From JBEBVQ01 sp037190845 (lineage in GTDB: Bacteria; Bacteroidota; Bacteroidia; Chitinophagales; Chitinophagaceae): a stretch of DNA of 42,915 bases. Location: assembly GCA_037190845.1 (NCBI GenBank), contig JBBCJI010000034.1, forward strand, positions 1 through 42,915, written 5' to 3'. How positions within the stretch are numbered: position 1 is the stretch's first letter; every line of letters starts with the position of its first letter. A program made the translations under genes and the position numbers. The notes beneath the pieces were generated by a model. The model had not been told where the DNA came from. It saw nothing but the letters and a program-made list of their open reading frames with translations, and searched no databases. Positions 18,032 through 26,128 of this stretch are shown here, in pieces.

Positions 18032-19015
18032 TTAATTTGCGGGTATCTTTTCGTAACGGACCACTTCGTTATCTATTACCGGCAGCGTCCGCAGGTAATC
18101 ATAGATGGCTTCGAGGTCAGACTCAGACATACCGGCATACATCGTCCACGGCATCGGAGAATTAAGATCAGCAGCCGTGTATACAGGAGAGTGATAATTG
18201 CTGTCGAGGTACATCTTGAACCGCTGTACAAATGCGGAGCGGGTCCAACTGCCGATACCATTTCCCATATGTGGTGTAATATTGGGTGTGCGGACAATAC
18301 CGGCAGGCATACGAAACTCCATCCCACCGCCAAACTCGCTCCCCGGCACGATCTGTCCTTTTTCCTGCCGGCTGTGACAATCCACACAACTGGCAGCATT
18401 CACCAGATACCTGCCATATCTGATACGATCACTTTCAGGCGGCCGTTGCTGAAACGAAGGATCCGCCGGCATGGTGTTGATCAGAAGAGATACCGGAAAA
18501 TCTATTTCGCGGACCGGTAACTCATTCTTTACCGGAGTCAGTGTACGGATATAGGCAATGATAGCATAGGCATCTTCGATATCCATATGCCCGTAGTGCT
18601 GGTAAGGCATCACAGGAAATAACGCTTCCCCGTTCTTACGGACACCGGCTGTCATAGCGCGCAGTATCTCTCCATCTGTCCAGTCTTTCAATGCAGCAGG
18701 TGTTATATTCCGGGCGTAAAACACACCGGGGAAACCCATGTTCCGGTCAAATATTTCCCCTCCGCCACCGAAGCCACCCTGTGCCAGCGGACCGGAAAAC
18801 AGCGACCAGTCGCGCCTGCTATGGCAATCCATACAAACAGCCACATGATTGGCCATATAACGGCCACGTTCAACATTTTCCGGTGTCTGCTCTATACGGA
18901 TATCAGTCGCATCGGCAACATCAGGTAATGCTGTTTTTACATATATCCCTGCACCAGCAATAATTGCGATAAATAACAATACGATAAGCCCTGTTACTTT
19001 TAATATTTTTTTCAT
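18032..19015 (-). CDS. Membrane-anchored diheme cytochrome c
   Basis: The 327-residue protein has an N-terminal membrane anchor or signal (KVTGLIVLLFIAIIAGAGIYV, 6-26) and two cytochrome c domains. Heme-binding CMDCH lies at 61-65 and CVDCH at 210-214; likely axial methionines are M136 (FPVMPYQHY) and M288 (SPMPWTMYAGM). The layout resembles cytochrome subunits that accept electrons from periplasmic dehydrogenases, but no dehydrogenase gene is adjacent, so the partner is unknown. A TAnnTTTG box lies about 40 bp upstream. Confidence 0.9.
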   Translation of the reverse strand: MKKILKVTGLIVLLFIAIIAGAGIYVKTALPDVADATDIRIEQTPENVERGRYMANHVAVCMDCHSRRDWSLFSGPLAQGGFGGGGEIFDRNMGFPGVFYARNITPAALKDWTDGEILRAMTAGVRKNGEALFPVMPYQHYGHMDIEDAYAIIAYIRTLTPVKNELPVREIDFPVSLLINTMPADPSFQQRPPESDRIRYGRYLVNAASCVDCHSRQEKGQIVPGSEFGGGMEFRMPAGIVRTPNITPHMGNGIGSWTRSAFVQRFKMYLDSNYHSPVYTAADLNSPMPWTMYAGMSESDLEAIYDYLRTLPVIDNEVVRYEKIPAN

Positions 19016-19626
19016 TCGAAAGGAAGTATTTAAATATTATTTTCGGAAAATTTCCCAAATATAAAAATCTTTTTTTGAATATTAAAAATATTCGCTATAG
19101 ACTGAATATCAGCAAACTTCTCCAGATATGATAACTGCTCTTCCATTTGGCAGACGCATGATTTTCGCTTATCATAACATATCTGTTTCCTGAATTAAGA
19201 CTCTGTTTAAAATTTATTCAGATCATAATATGCGTTAGTGTAAATATCAGCCTTGCCGAAGCATAGGATTGTTGTATTACAGATATATGCTGCCCTTTCA
19301 GGACGAAGCTGATGTGTTGACCGTGTTGTACCCAACGCGCTGCGTTGGGTTCTGTATATGTTGCTCCTTCGGGGCGGAGGCTTTCTACCTATACCCCTTA
19401 TATGTTATTCTTTGGCAGAAAAACAGCTGTTTTAGGACAAGACAGTGTTCCATAATCCCAAAGGCTGAAAGCCTTTGATATATATAGCCCAGGGCCATCG
19501 ACCCGGGCGGCAGACAAAAGCAACCCTCCCTGCACCCTGAAAGAGCAATATAAAAAGCAGCAATCGCAGAGACCTGGCAGGGAGATTCAACTGTATTTAT
19601 TTTTATCAAGTATTTTCAGACAGCAT
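19016..19626. other. Spacer of 611 bp with repeats
   Basis: No gene is supported. The left 100 bp hold the cytochrome promoter. From 19283 to about 19380 is a relative of the repeat at 12597-12723 (TATATGCTGCCCTTTCAGGACG, CTGCGTTGGGTT, CTCCTTCGGGGCGGAG). At 19459-19475 AAAGGCTGAAAGCCTTT forms a small hairpin and at 19489-19508 CCCAGGG/CCCGGG parts follow, all typical of dispersed intergenic repeats. Confidence 0.5.
19056..19063 (-). promoter_or_regulatory. -7 promoter box of the cytochrome c gene
   Basis: On the minus strand the sequence reads TATATTTG, an exact fit to the Bacteroidota TAnnTTTG -7 element, 40 bp before the start codon. A clear -33 TTTG is not visible, only a TTTT at about the right distance. 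Confidence 0.55.
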
Positions 19627-20277
19627 CTAAATATGGTAATCAATTAATCCCAACTGAATTGCCTTTTTTACAAGGCTTGCAGTGTTCTTTACTTCAAGCT
19701 TCTTCAGGATGCTAAGTCTGTGTGTTTCTGCGGTGCGGGCGCTTATGAATAGTTTTTCCGCTATCTGCTGTGTTGTGTCACCGGCAATTACCATATGCAG
19801 TATCTGTGTTTCACGTTTTGTAAGCACATACCGGTTGGCAGTATTCGGCTTATCCGTTTTGAGCATCGTTTGCAGCAAATACTCTTTGAGTACCGGGTCC
19901 AGAAACTCTTCTCTGCGCCAGGCATGCATGATTCCCTCTATAAGCGTATGCTGATCCGTTCCCTTAAGGAGATAACCCAGACAGCCATATGACAGCATGC
20001 TTTTCACCATTGCAGGTGTATCCAGGCTGGTTAGCACAACAATGCGAACATCCGGGTATGTTTTTATAATAACAGGCGCCAGGTCTATACCTGATTTGTC
20101 GGGCAGCAGCATATCCAGCAGCAATACATCGGGCTGGCGCTGCGACAAACCTTCAAGCAGCGCTGTACCGGAAGTATAGGTATCTGTTATCTGTATGTCG
20201 GGATGACTCGCCAGCATCATACTGATGCCGTTTATGGCAAGTGGGTGATCGTCCGTTATCGCTACTTTAATACTCAT
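19627..20277 (-). CDS. NarL/LuxR-family response regulator (RR1)
   Basis: The 216-residue protein has a receiver domain (1-120) with acidic residues D9 and D10 (ITDDH), the phosphorylated Asp D55 (VLLLDMLLPD), T83 (VVLTS) and K105 (LLKG). A LuxR-type helix-turn-helix fills residues 150-212 (LTKRETQILHMVIAGDTTQQIAEKLFISARTAETHR). Its start overlaps the kinase gene by four bases (ATGA), so it is translated with, and probably phosphorylated by, that kinase. Target sites are proposed in the spacer at 22362-22405. Confidence 0.93.
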   Translation of the reverse strand: MSIKVAITDDHPLAINGISMMLASHPDIQITDTYTSGTALLEGLSQRQPDVLLLDMLLPDKSGIDLAPVIIKTYPDVRIVVLTSLDTPAMVKSMLSYGCLGYLLKGTDQHTLIEGIMHAWRREEFLDPVLKEYLLQTMLKTDKPNTANRYVLTKRETQILHMVIAGDTTQQIAEKLFISARTAETHRLSILKKLEVKNTASLVKKAIQLGLIDYHI

Positions 20278-22328
20278 GAAATATCTGGTTTGGCTGCACC
20301 ACTTTTATCAATGTCAAATTCAAGATAAACAGTAGTGCCATTATTGTATTCACTGCTGATATCTATTGTACCTCCCAATACGGCAACGCGTGTACCAATG
20401 CTTTTCAACCCCATACCATCACCCTGTAAATTTGAGGTATCGAACCCTTGACCATCATCTTCTACCGTAACGGCAAGCAGATTTTCGTCCGTATGAAAAA
20501 GCTGCACAATAACGCGGGTAGCATGAGCATGCTTTATCACATTCTGCACCAGTTCCTGCGTGATACGGTAAACAGACAATTCAAATTCGGACTGAAACCG
20601 GGGTATATCACCGTTTTGCTGGAAAATGATTTCGAGCGGGGTGCTTTGCTGTACTGTTTTACAAAAATAGTAAACCGCTTCGGGCAAACCATTTGCCAGC
20701 AGCATATCCGGCATCAGGTTGTGCGCTGTCTGGCGAAGCTCCCGGGTCGCATCTTCGAGCTGGCGGATCATCTGCTGGTAATAAGGTGTATGGAAATAGT
20801 CATGGCTGGTAGTATTTCTGTATGGATCGGGAACTGTTTTCAGGTTCATCTTTACCGTAGATAACTGTACCATTATACCGTCATGTAGTTCTCTCGCCAT
20901 ACGCGAACGCTCTTTTTCCTCTCCCTGTATGATTGCCTTCAGATGGCTGATCTCCTGGCTTTGTTGCATGGCATTCAACTTTTCCGCCTGCAGGCGCTGA
21001 CTGTTCTTGCTGTTTCTGTAAAGTACGGTTAACAATGCTGCGACGAGCACTGCAATCGCGGAGATCGTACCTATCCATACATTTTTTGTTTTCAACTGGC
21101 TTTCCTTACGACCGAGCAATAATTGCTTTTGAACAATCTCTTTATCTTTTTGAGCAGTTCGTGATTTTAATTCCATGTCGTAGACTGCTTTCTGGCCTGC
21201 TTGTTTAGCCAGTGAATCCGAGAGTTCCAGGCTTGCCTGCTGGTATGCGAAGGCTTCTTTATCTTCCCCTTTCGCTTTCTTGATCTGCGCGAATGCAAGA
21301 TAGAGGTTGAAAACATCTTCCAGTATTAAAGCACTGATCTCTTTGTTTTTTTTGATGACAAATAAGAATATCGGCTCTGCTTTATCATAATCCTGCCGGT
21401 TGTAATACATAAGACCTAATTGGAACCGGGCCTTCATATTTTCAATATAATTACCGGATCCGGCCGTTATGTGTATGGCCTTTTGCAGCAGGGAAATGGC
21501 TTCTTCTTCCCGGTTACCGGCAGCATACAGATCGCTTAAACCCAGTAATGCATTTGTGTTTTCCGGGTGTGATTGTAAAGCCAGCTTATAGAAATATGCA
21601 GCGCTGTCCTGTTCCCTTTGCTGAAAATAAATTGTGGCAAGATTGCCATCTGTTATGGAGATAAATATTTGTGCAAAGGAATCTTGTACATAAGGCATTA
21701 ATATTTTTTTTGCCTTTCCTACGTACACTCTCGCTCTGCCGTAATCACCGGACCGCACCCACAACATGCCGATATTATTATAAATGCCTGCCATGTCTTT
21801 TGCGCTGCTTACATCTGCCGGCTTAAGATCCCGTATCATCTCCTCTGCTTTGTAAACATAATAGGACATGGAGTCGTATTGCCCTGTATAAAAATAAGGA
21901 GCGCTCATGCAGCTATAATACATAGCTTCCTTAACAACGTCGTGAAAACCACTAATGTAAGGAAGTCCCAGCCGGTAGTACTCAATACTTGCCTGGTAGT
22001 CACCCAGCCGGTTACTGCAAAAAGAAAGGTTGCCGTATGCGGCACTTATACCCATATCAAAAGACAAGTAACGGCTTTTGTCCAGAACATCATGCAGGAG
22101 GTATATGGCGCTGTCAATATCTCTGTACATCAGCATGCTTGCATAATTGATCTGATTAATGATCTCCTGAGTATCCTTTTGGACAAGACCGTAATATTTT
22201 GACTCAGGGAATGTAACCGATGTACGCTTATCTGCAAGACCACTGCTTTGCGAAAAGGCAAAATCACGCTGCAACATACACCAGGCAGTGCACAGAGTAA
22301 TAAGGCCAATACGCTGTAAAAGAAGCAT
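20274..22328 (-). CDS. TPR sensor histidine kinase, HisKA_3 type (HK1)
   Basis: The 684-residue protein has a signal peptide (about 1-27), a large extracytoplasmic TPR region (about 60-400), one membrane helix (414-437), a HisKA_3 dimerisation domain with the phosphorylated His H482 in RMARELHDG, and a C-terminal HATPase_c domain with the N box ELVQNVIKHAHAT and G box VEDDGQGFD ... GDGMGLKSIGTRV. The TPR region probably senses a protein or peptide partner, by inference. It overlaps RR1 by four bases. It is divergent from the propeller-protein gene at 22501. Confidence 0.92.
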   Translation of the reverse strand: MLLLQRIGLITLCTAWCMLQRDFAFSQSSGLADKRTSVTFPESKYYGLVQKDTQEIINQINYASMLMYRDIDSAIYLLHDVLDKSRYLSFDMGISAAYGNLSFCSNRLGDYQASIEYYRLGLPYISGFHDVVKEAMYYSCMSAPYFYTGQYDSMSYYVYKAEEMIRDLKPADVSSAKDMAGIYNNIGMLWVRSGDYGRARVYVGKAKKILMPYVQDSFAQIFISITDGNLATIYFQQREQDSAAYFYKLALQSHPENTNALLGLSDLYAAGNREEEAISLLQKAIHITAGSGNYIENMKARFQLGLMYYNRQDYDKAEPIFLFVIKKNKEISALILEDVFNLYLAFAQIKKAKGEDKEAFAYQQASLELSDSLAKQAGQKAVYDMELKSRTAQKDKEIVQKQLLLGRKESQLKTKNVWIGTISAIAVLVAALLTVLYRNSKNSQRLQAEKLNAMQQSQEISHLKAIIQGEEKERSRMARELHDGIMVQLSTVKMNLKTVPDPYRNTTSHDYFHTPYYQQMIRQLEDATRELRQTAHNLMPDMLLANGLPEAVYYFCKTVQQSTPLEIIFQQNGDIPRFQSEFELSVYRITQELVQNVIKHAHATRVIVQLFHTDENLLAVTVEDDGQGFDTSNLQGDGMGLKSIGTRVAVLGGTIDISSEYNNGTTVYLEFDIDKSGAAKPDIS

Positions 22329-22361
22329 AATTAAAAAAAGAAAGAAGCAATGAAAAAATTC

Positions 22362-22405
22362 TACGGGAATATACGGATTTTCTGAAAATACGGGTTTTTC
22401 CGTAT
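22362..22405. promoter_or_regulatory. Putative RR1 operator with TACGG half-sites
   Basis: ATACGG (22388-22393), a 6-bp spacer, then CCGTAT (22400-22405) form a perfect inverted repeat. Two further TACGG copies in direct orientation lie at 22362 and 22372. The cluster sits between HK1 and the propeller gene, 22 bp upstream of the latter's -7 box. NarL-family regulators bind inverted heptamers beginning TAC, which suits this element; RR1 binding is inferred. Confidence 0.5.
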
Positions 22406-22427
22406 AGGCTTATGCTAAGGTTAGAAG

Positions 22428-22435
22428 TAGCTTTG
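22428..22435 (+). promoter_or_regulatory. -7 promoter box of the propeller-protein gene
   Basis: TAGCTTTG fits TAnnTTTG exactly and lies 65 bp before the first ATG at 22501. No good -33 TTTG is present at the normal distance, which would suit a promoter needing an activator bound just upstream. Confidence 0.5.
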
Positions 22436-22500
22436 ATGTAACAACAACCATTTCGTCACGTCTTTTTCAAGCAAATAAAAAATATAAAAACAGTCTTAAA

Positions 22501-24618
22501 ATGAATTATATGAACTTAAAAATTACTAACATGAATTCAAACATGAATTGCATATGGTATTATGTGATAATGGCGATTTTTAATCTTTCAGCCATTTTCT
22601 GTTATTCTCCTGTAGCAGCACAGGTTTCCGATTATCAATGGGCTACAGGCATGGGGGGAACTGGTAGTGAGTATGGTAATGGAGTAGCCGTGGACGGCAA
22701 TGGTAATGTGTATGTAGCAGGGCAGTTTGCTGAGGCAGGAGCAGATTTTAATCCTGGAGGCACTGGAGGAGTGCTTATCTCCGCAGGGGGTAATGATGCG
22801 TTCATCGCGAAGTATGCCCCAAGCGGCGCATTCCTATGGGCTAAAAGTATGGGAGGGACCGGTAGCGAAAATGGAAGGGGGATAGCTGTGGACGGCAATG
22901 GAAATGCATATGTAATAGGACAATTTGCTGTTGCAGGAGCTGATTTTAACCCTGGTGGCCCTGGAGGGGCGCTAACGTCCGCAGGAAGCAATGATGCGTT
23001 CTTGGTCAAATACGATTCCAGCGGCGCATTTCTATGGGCTAAAAATATGGGAGGAACCGGTAACGACAATGCCAATGCAGTAGCTGTGGACGGTAATGGC
23101 AATGTGTATGTAACAGGCGTTTTTCCTGTTGCAGGAGCTAACTTTAACATCGGTGGTACTGGCGGGGCGCTTAGCTCTGCAGGAAGTAATGATGTGTTTG
23201 TAGCCAAGTATGATCCCAGCGGTGCATTCCTATGGGCTAAAAACATGGGAGGAACCGGTAGCGATAATGGTAACGCACTGGCCGTGGACGGCAATGGCAA
23301 TGTATATGTTACAGGGCACTTTCCTGTTGCAGGAGCCAATTTCAACATCGGGGGCACTGGTGGGGCACTAACATCCGCAGGCGGTATTGACGGGTTTGTA
23401 GCCAAATACGATTCCAATGGCGCCTTCCTGTGGGCTAAGAGCATGGGAGGAGCCGGAGGAGATTACAGCTATGGAGTAGCTGTAGACGGCAATGACAATG
23501 TGTATACAACAGGCTATATAGCTGTAGATGGAGCAGATTTCAACCCTGGTGGCGTTGGAGGCGCACTGACTTCTGCAGGTGGCAATGATGTGTTCGTAGC
23601 CAAATACGATTCCAGTGGCGCCTTCCTGTGGGCTAAAAGTATGGGAGGGACTGAAGGTGACCAGGGTTGGAAAGCAGCTGTAGATGGTAATGATAATGTA
23701 TATATAACAGGGTATTATCTTTCGCCGACAGCAGACTTTAACCCTGGCGGTATTGGTGGCGGCATTATATCAGCAGGCAGTATGGATGTGTTTGTAGCGG
23801 GCTACGATTCCAGCGGGGCCTTCCTATGGGCTAAAAGCATGGGAGGCGGTAGCGCCGATCAGGGTTGGGGAGTGGCCGCAAGTAATAGTGGGAATGTATA
23901 CGCAACAGGGCAGTTTGGCGCCGGAGGGGCAGATTTCAACCCTGGCGGCACCGGAGGAATGCTGACTTCTGCAGGCAACAATGATGCGTTCGTCGTAAAA
24001 TTAGGTTGTAATGATACTTCATCTTCTTACATGGTGATTGAAGACTGCAGCGGAAGCTTTACTTTGAACGGAACCGTTTATACTACCAGCGGTACTTATA
24101 CACAACATATGCCTAATGCACTCGATTGCGACAGCACTATAACTATTGACTTAACGTTTTATGAAATAGAACCTGTCATCACCATAAATGGAACTATACT
24201 GGGTGTGACCGCTACTTATAGTACTTATCAATGGATCAGGAATGACACATCCATACCGGGCGCTACCAACAGCACCTTATCTGTGAATGAAAATGCAGAC
24301 TATCAAGTAACTGTTACCAACGAAAACGGATGTGAGGGTACATCTGTTATATATACAGTCAATAACCTGTCGACAGATAATATAAAAAGCATAGCCCCAA
24401 ACATTACAGTCTATCCCAACCCTGCCGATGACATTATCCACATCAGCAGCCCGGCATCTGTAAACGTTGTGGTAGCCAGCCCTGCAGGAAAGAATATCCT
24501 GCATCTCGAAAATACCAAAGCGGTTCCCATAAAATCCCTGCCGACAGGAATTTATTTCCTGCATATCCTGGATACAGACGGCAGGCCGGTTAAGGTGGAA
24601 AAGGTAATAAAACGGTAA
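22501..24618 (+). CDS. Seven-repeat SBBP beta-propeller protein with T9SS type A domain
   Basis: The 705-residue protein has a signal peptide ending in PVAAQ (about 41); the start could be any of the ATGs at codons 1, 4, 11 or 15. Residues 47-508 are seven tandem units of exactly 66 residues, each with WAKSMGGTG, AVDGNGNVYVTG, ADFNPGGTGGALTSAG and DAFVAKYDSSGAF. The unit matches SBBP-type beta-propeller repeats, so one seven-bladed propeller is likely. A short Cys-containing domain and an Ig-like region (STYQWIRNDT) follow, then a T9SS type A sorting domain (VYPNPADDIIHI ... KVEKVIKR). It is predicted to be exported to the cell surface. It is divergent from HK1. Confidence 0.9.
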   Translation: MNYMNLKITNMNSNMNCIWYYVIMAIFNLSAIFCYSPVAAQVSDYQWATGMGGTGSEYGNGVAVDGNGNVYVAGQFAEAGADFNPGGTGGVLISAGGNDAFIAKYAPSGAFLWAKSMGGTGSENGRGIAVDGNGNAYVIGQFAVAGADFNPGGPGGALTSAGSNDAFLVKYDSSGAFLWAKNMGGTGNDNANAVAVDGNGNVYVTGVFPVAGANFNIGGTGGALSSAGSNDVFVAKYDPSGAFLWAKNMGGTGSDNGNALAVDGNGNVYVTGHFPVAGANFNIGGTGGALTSAGGIDGFVAKYDSNGAFLWAKSMGGAGGDYSYGVAVDGNDNVYTTGYIAVDGADFNPGGVGGALTSAGGNDVFVAKYDSSGAFLWAKSMGGTEGDQGWKAAVDGNDNVYITGYYLSPTADFNPGGIGGGIISAGSMDVFVAGYDSSGAFLWAKSMGGGSADQGWGVAASNSGNVYATGQFGAGGADFNPGGTGGMLTSAGNNDAFVVKLGCNDTSSSYMVIEDCSGSFTLNGTVYTTSGTYTQHMPNALDCDSTITIDLTFYEIEPVITINGTILGVTATYSTYQWIRNDTSIPGATNSTLSVNENADYQVTVTNENGCEGTSVIYTVNNLSTDNIKSIAPNITVYPNPADDIIHISSPASVNVVVASPAGKNILHLENTKAVPIKSLPTGIYFLHILDTDGRPVKVEKVIKR
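22639..24024 (+). repeat. Seven tandem 198-bp units coding propeller blades
   Basis: The TGGGCTA(A/C)A motif recurs at 22639, 22837, 23035, 23233, 23431, 23629 and 23827, always 198 bp apart. No unit has gained or lost a codon. Units differ at many third positions, so they are older than the near-identical repeat at the left edge of the window. Confidence 0.9.
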
Positions 24619-24748
24619 GGACACCTTGTAGAAGAGCTGCTGATTGATTTTCTCAACACCCTGTATGAGGGTCGATGAAAAAAAAAAGCCGGCGGTACAG
24701 TCTCTCCAACATCACAAAGGGTTGTCACAGTAAACAACCATGATAAAG

Positions 24749-24793
24749 AAAGGAATGTCAGGGCGGTTCAGTACCGCTATGACATTCCTTTTA
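24749..24793. terminator. Bidirectional terminator between converging genes
   Basis: AAAGGAATGTCA (24749-24760) pairs with TGACATTCCTTT (24780-24791), and an inner GCGGT/ACCGC stem (24763-24767 and 24773-24777) extends it. It is flanked by TTAT on the right and by A-rich sequence on the left, so it can serve both the plus gene ending at 24618 and the minus gene ending at 24804. Confidence 0.85.
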
Positions 24794-24803
24794 TAACCAG
24801 GCA

Positions 24804-25883
24804 TCAATCCCTGATGCAGCGACAACTCTGCCCGCTACCGCGGAGCATATTGTACGATGGGTCGGCCATACTCGACATCAATACCAGGTAATACACATAA
24901 TAGCTACCTGTCTGGGCTGTTCTGCTCCAGTAGGTGCCGACGGTGCCGACATGGTCCATACTTCCATTAACACGGCTGCGCTGGCCGGCGGCAGTAAGCT
25001 TTAAACGGGAAGCATAACCGGAAAAGGTATTTGTGATATTTTCCGCCGAGACTACTGTCGCCCACTCCTGCTGGGCCGGCAGGCGCCAGCCCGTACCAAG
25101 CGCGGCACAGGGATCCCTGCCGTTTGTGGCGGAAGGAGGATGAGCGCTCACCGAATCTGCGGAGGTTCCGTCTCCCCACCAATAGGGATTTGGAGGAACG
25201 ATCGTTCCCTCTCCGATATAAAAATTAGGGCTACCCGTAGTACCCAGCCCTGAAGGGTTGTTGGCGACAAGCGTAGCTGCCAGGGAGGTGGAGCTGTTTT
25301 TCAACTGGTGTCCGTCGTCCCAGCGTCCCCATTGGAAATAATCCCCGTATGCAAGGCTGTCATCAAAAGCGGTACCCACCCGCTGTGATCCAAGATTCTG
25401 CTGCAGCCATATCCTGCCGTCGGCTGCCCGCACGGTTGTGTAAATAACAGGACTGCCGCGATAGGCAAAGACTACACATCCGAGATCGCCCGGGTTAGGA
25501 CCGGGATCGCCACAGGAACCGAGAGCATTTCCTCCCCCACTTTCTTTAAGCGGTACCCAGGCGCCATTGTTCCAGACATAAAAACCTGGTCCGGCAAAAC
25601 CGTCCTTAATACGGTTGCCTATATTATAGACAAGTGCACCTGCTGTATGTGCGCCCGCAATACCCCAAGTAGCGCTATCGGTGAAAGCGGCACTGGTAAA
25701 ATCCACATACGGTAGCAGCAGGCTTTTCCATGTATTTGCCGCGGCTGCGGGGTTGTTGTTCAGTTCCAGTAGTACGGCATCATTATAGAAAGGAGACGCA
25801 GCATCATATCCGATCTTTACCTGTGCAGACACCGTCAGTGACAGTGACCATGCAATTGCCGACAGCAGACATGTATTTTTCAT
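24804..25883 (-). CDS. Fib_succ_major (FISUMP) domain secreted protein, paralog 1
   Basis: The 359-residue protein has a signal peptide (KNTCLLSAIAWSLSLTVSAQ). Residues 20-120 form a domain shared with two neighbours (LLELNN, WKSLLLPYVDFT, DSATWGIAG, GPGFYVWNNGAWVPLKE). The C-terminal 210 residues match the Fibrobacter succinogenes major paralogous domain: WLQQNLGS, GDYFQWGRWDDGHQL, DPCAALGTGWRLPAQQEW, YWSRTAQ and the closing SCRCIRD. No sorting domain is visible, so how it is held at the surface is unclear; the SCRCI end may take part in disulfides. It is the last gene of the minus-strand block, 245 bp after paralog 2. Confidence 0.85.
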   Translation of the reverse strand: MKNTCLLSAIAWSLSLTVSAQVKIGYDAASPFYNDAVLLELNNNPAAAANTWKSLLLPYVDFTSAAFTDSATWGIAGAHTAGALVYNIGNRIKDGFAGPGFYVWNNGAWVPLKESGGGNALGSCGDPGPNPGDLGCVVFAYRGSPVIYTTVRAADGRIWLQQNLGSQRVGTAFDDSLAYGDYFQWGRWDDGHQLKNSSTSLAATLVANNPSGLGTTGSPNFYIGEGTIVPPNPYWWGDGTSADSVSAHPPSATNGRDPCAALGTGWRLPAQQEWATVVSAENITNTFSGYASRLKLTAAGQRSRVNGSMDHVGTVGTYWSRTAQTGSYYVYYLVLMSSMADPSYNMLRGSGQSCRCIRD

Positions 25884-26128
25884 GATAATGGCTTGGGATT
25901 TGTTTATGTGTTATAGTTACCGGTTACGTTTTTTTAGCATACTGAATAACGCGGCCGTTATGCACGTATTTGTAAGCATGAATGAACGAACAAACGGTGT
26001 CATCCACGAAGGAAGGACCCCACGCAATGCGCGGGACACATTATGTGAGATGCTTCACTCCGCTACGCTGCATTCTGCATGACACGGTGGACAGATCCAT
26101 GCAATACATCATTGCGGTCTTGCAATAA
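25884..26128. other. Spacer with a short inverted-repeat element
   Basis: GTGTCAT (25997-26003) and ATGACAC (26079-26085) are inverted ends of an 89-bp segment that also contains CACGAAGGAAGGACCCCACG. That core resembles the GACGAAGGA parts of the elements at 37-40 kb. No gene is seen. Confidence 0.5.

Noticed and set aside
22635..23444. Long minus-strand frame antisense to the propeller units
   Set aside because: It mirrors the repeat in the opposite frame; it has Pro-rich low-complexity content and no start context.
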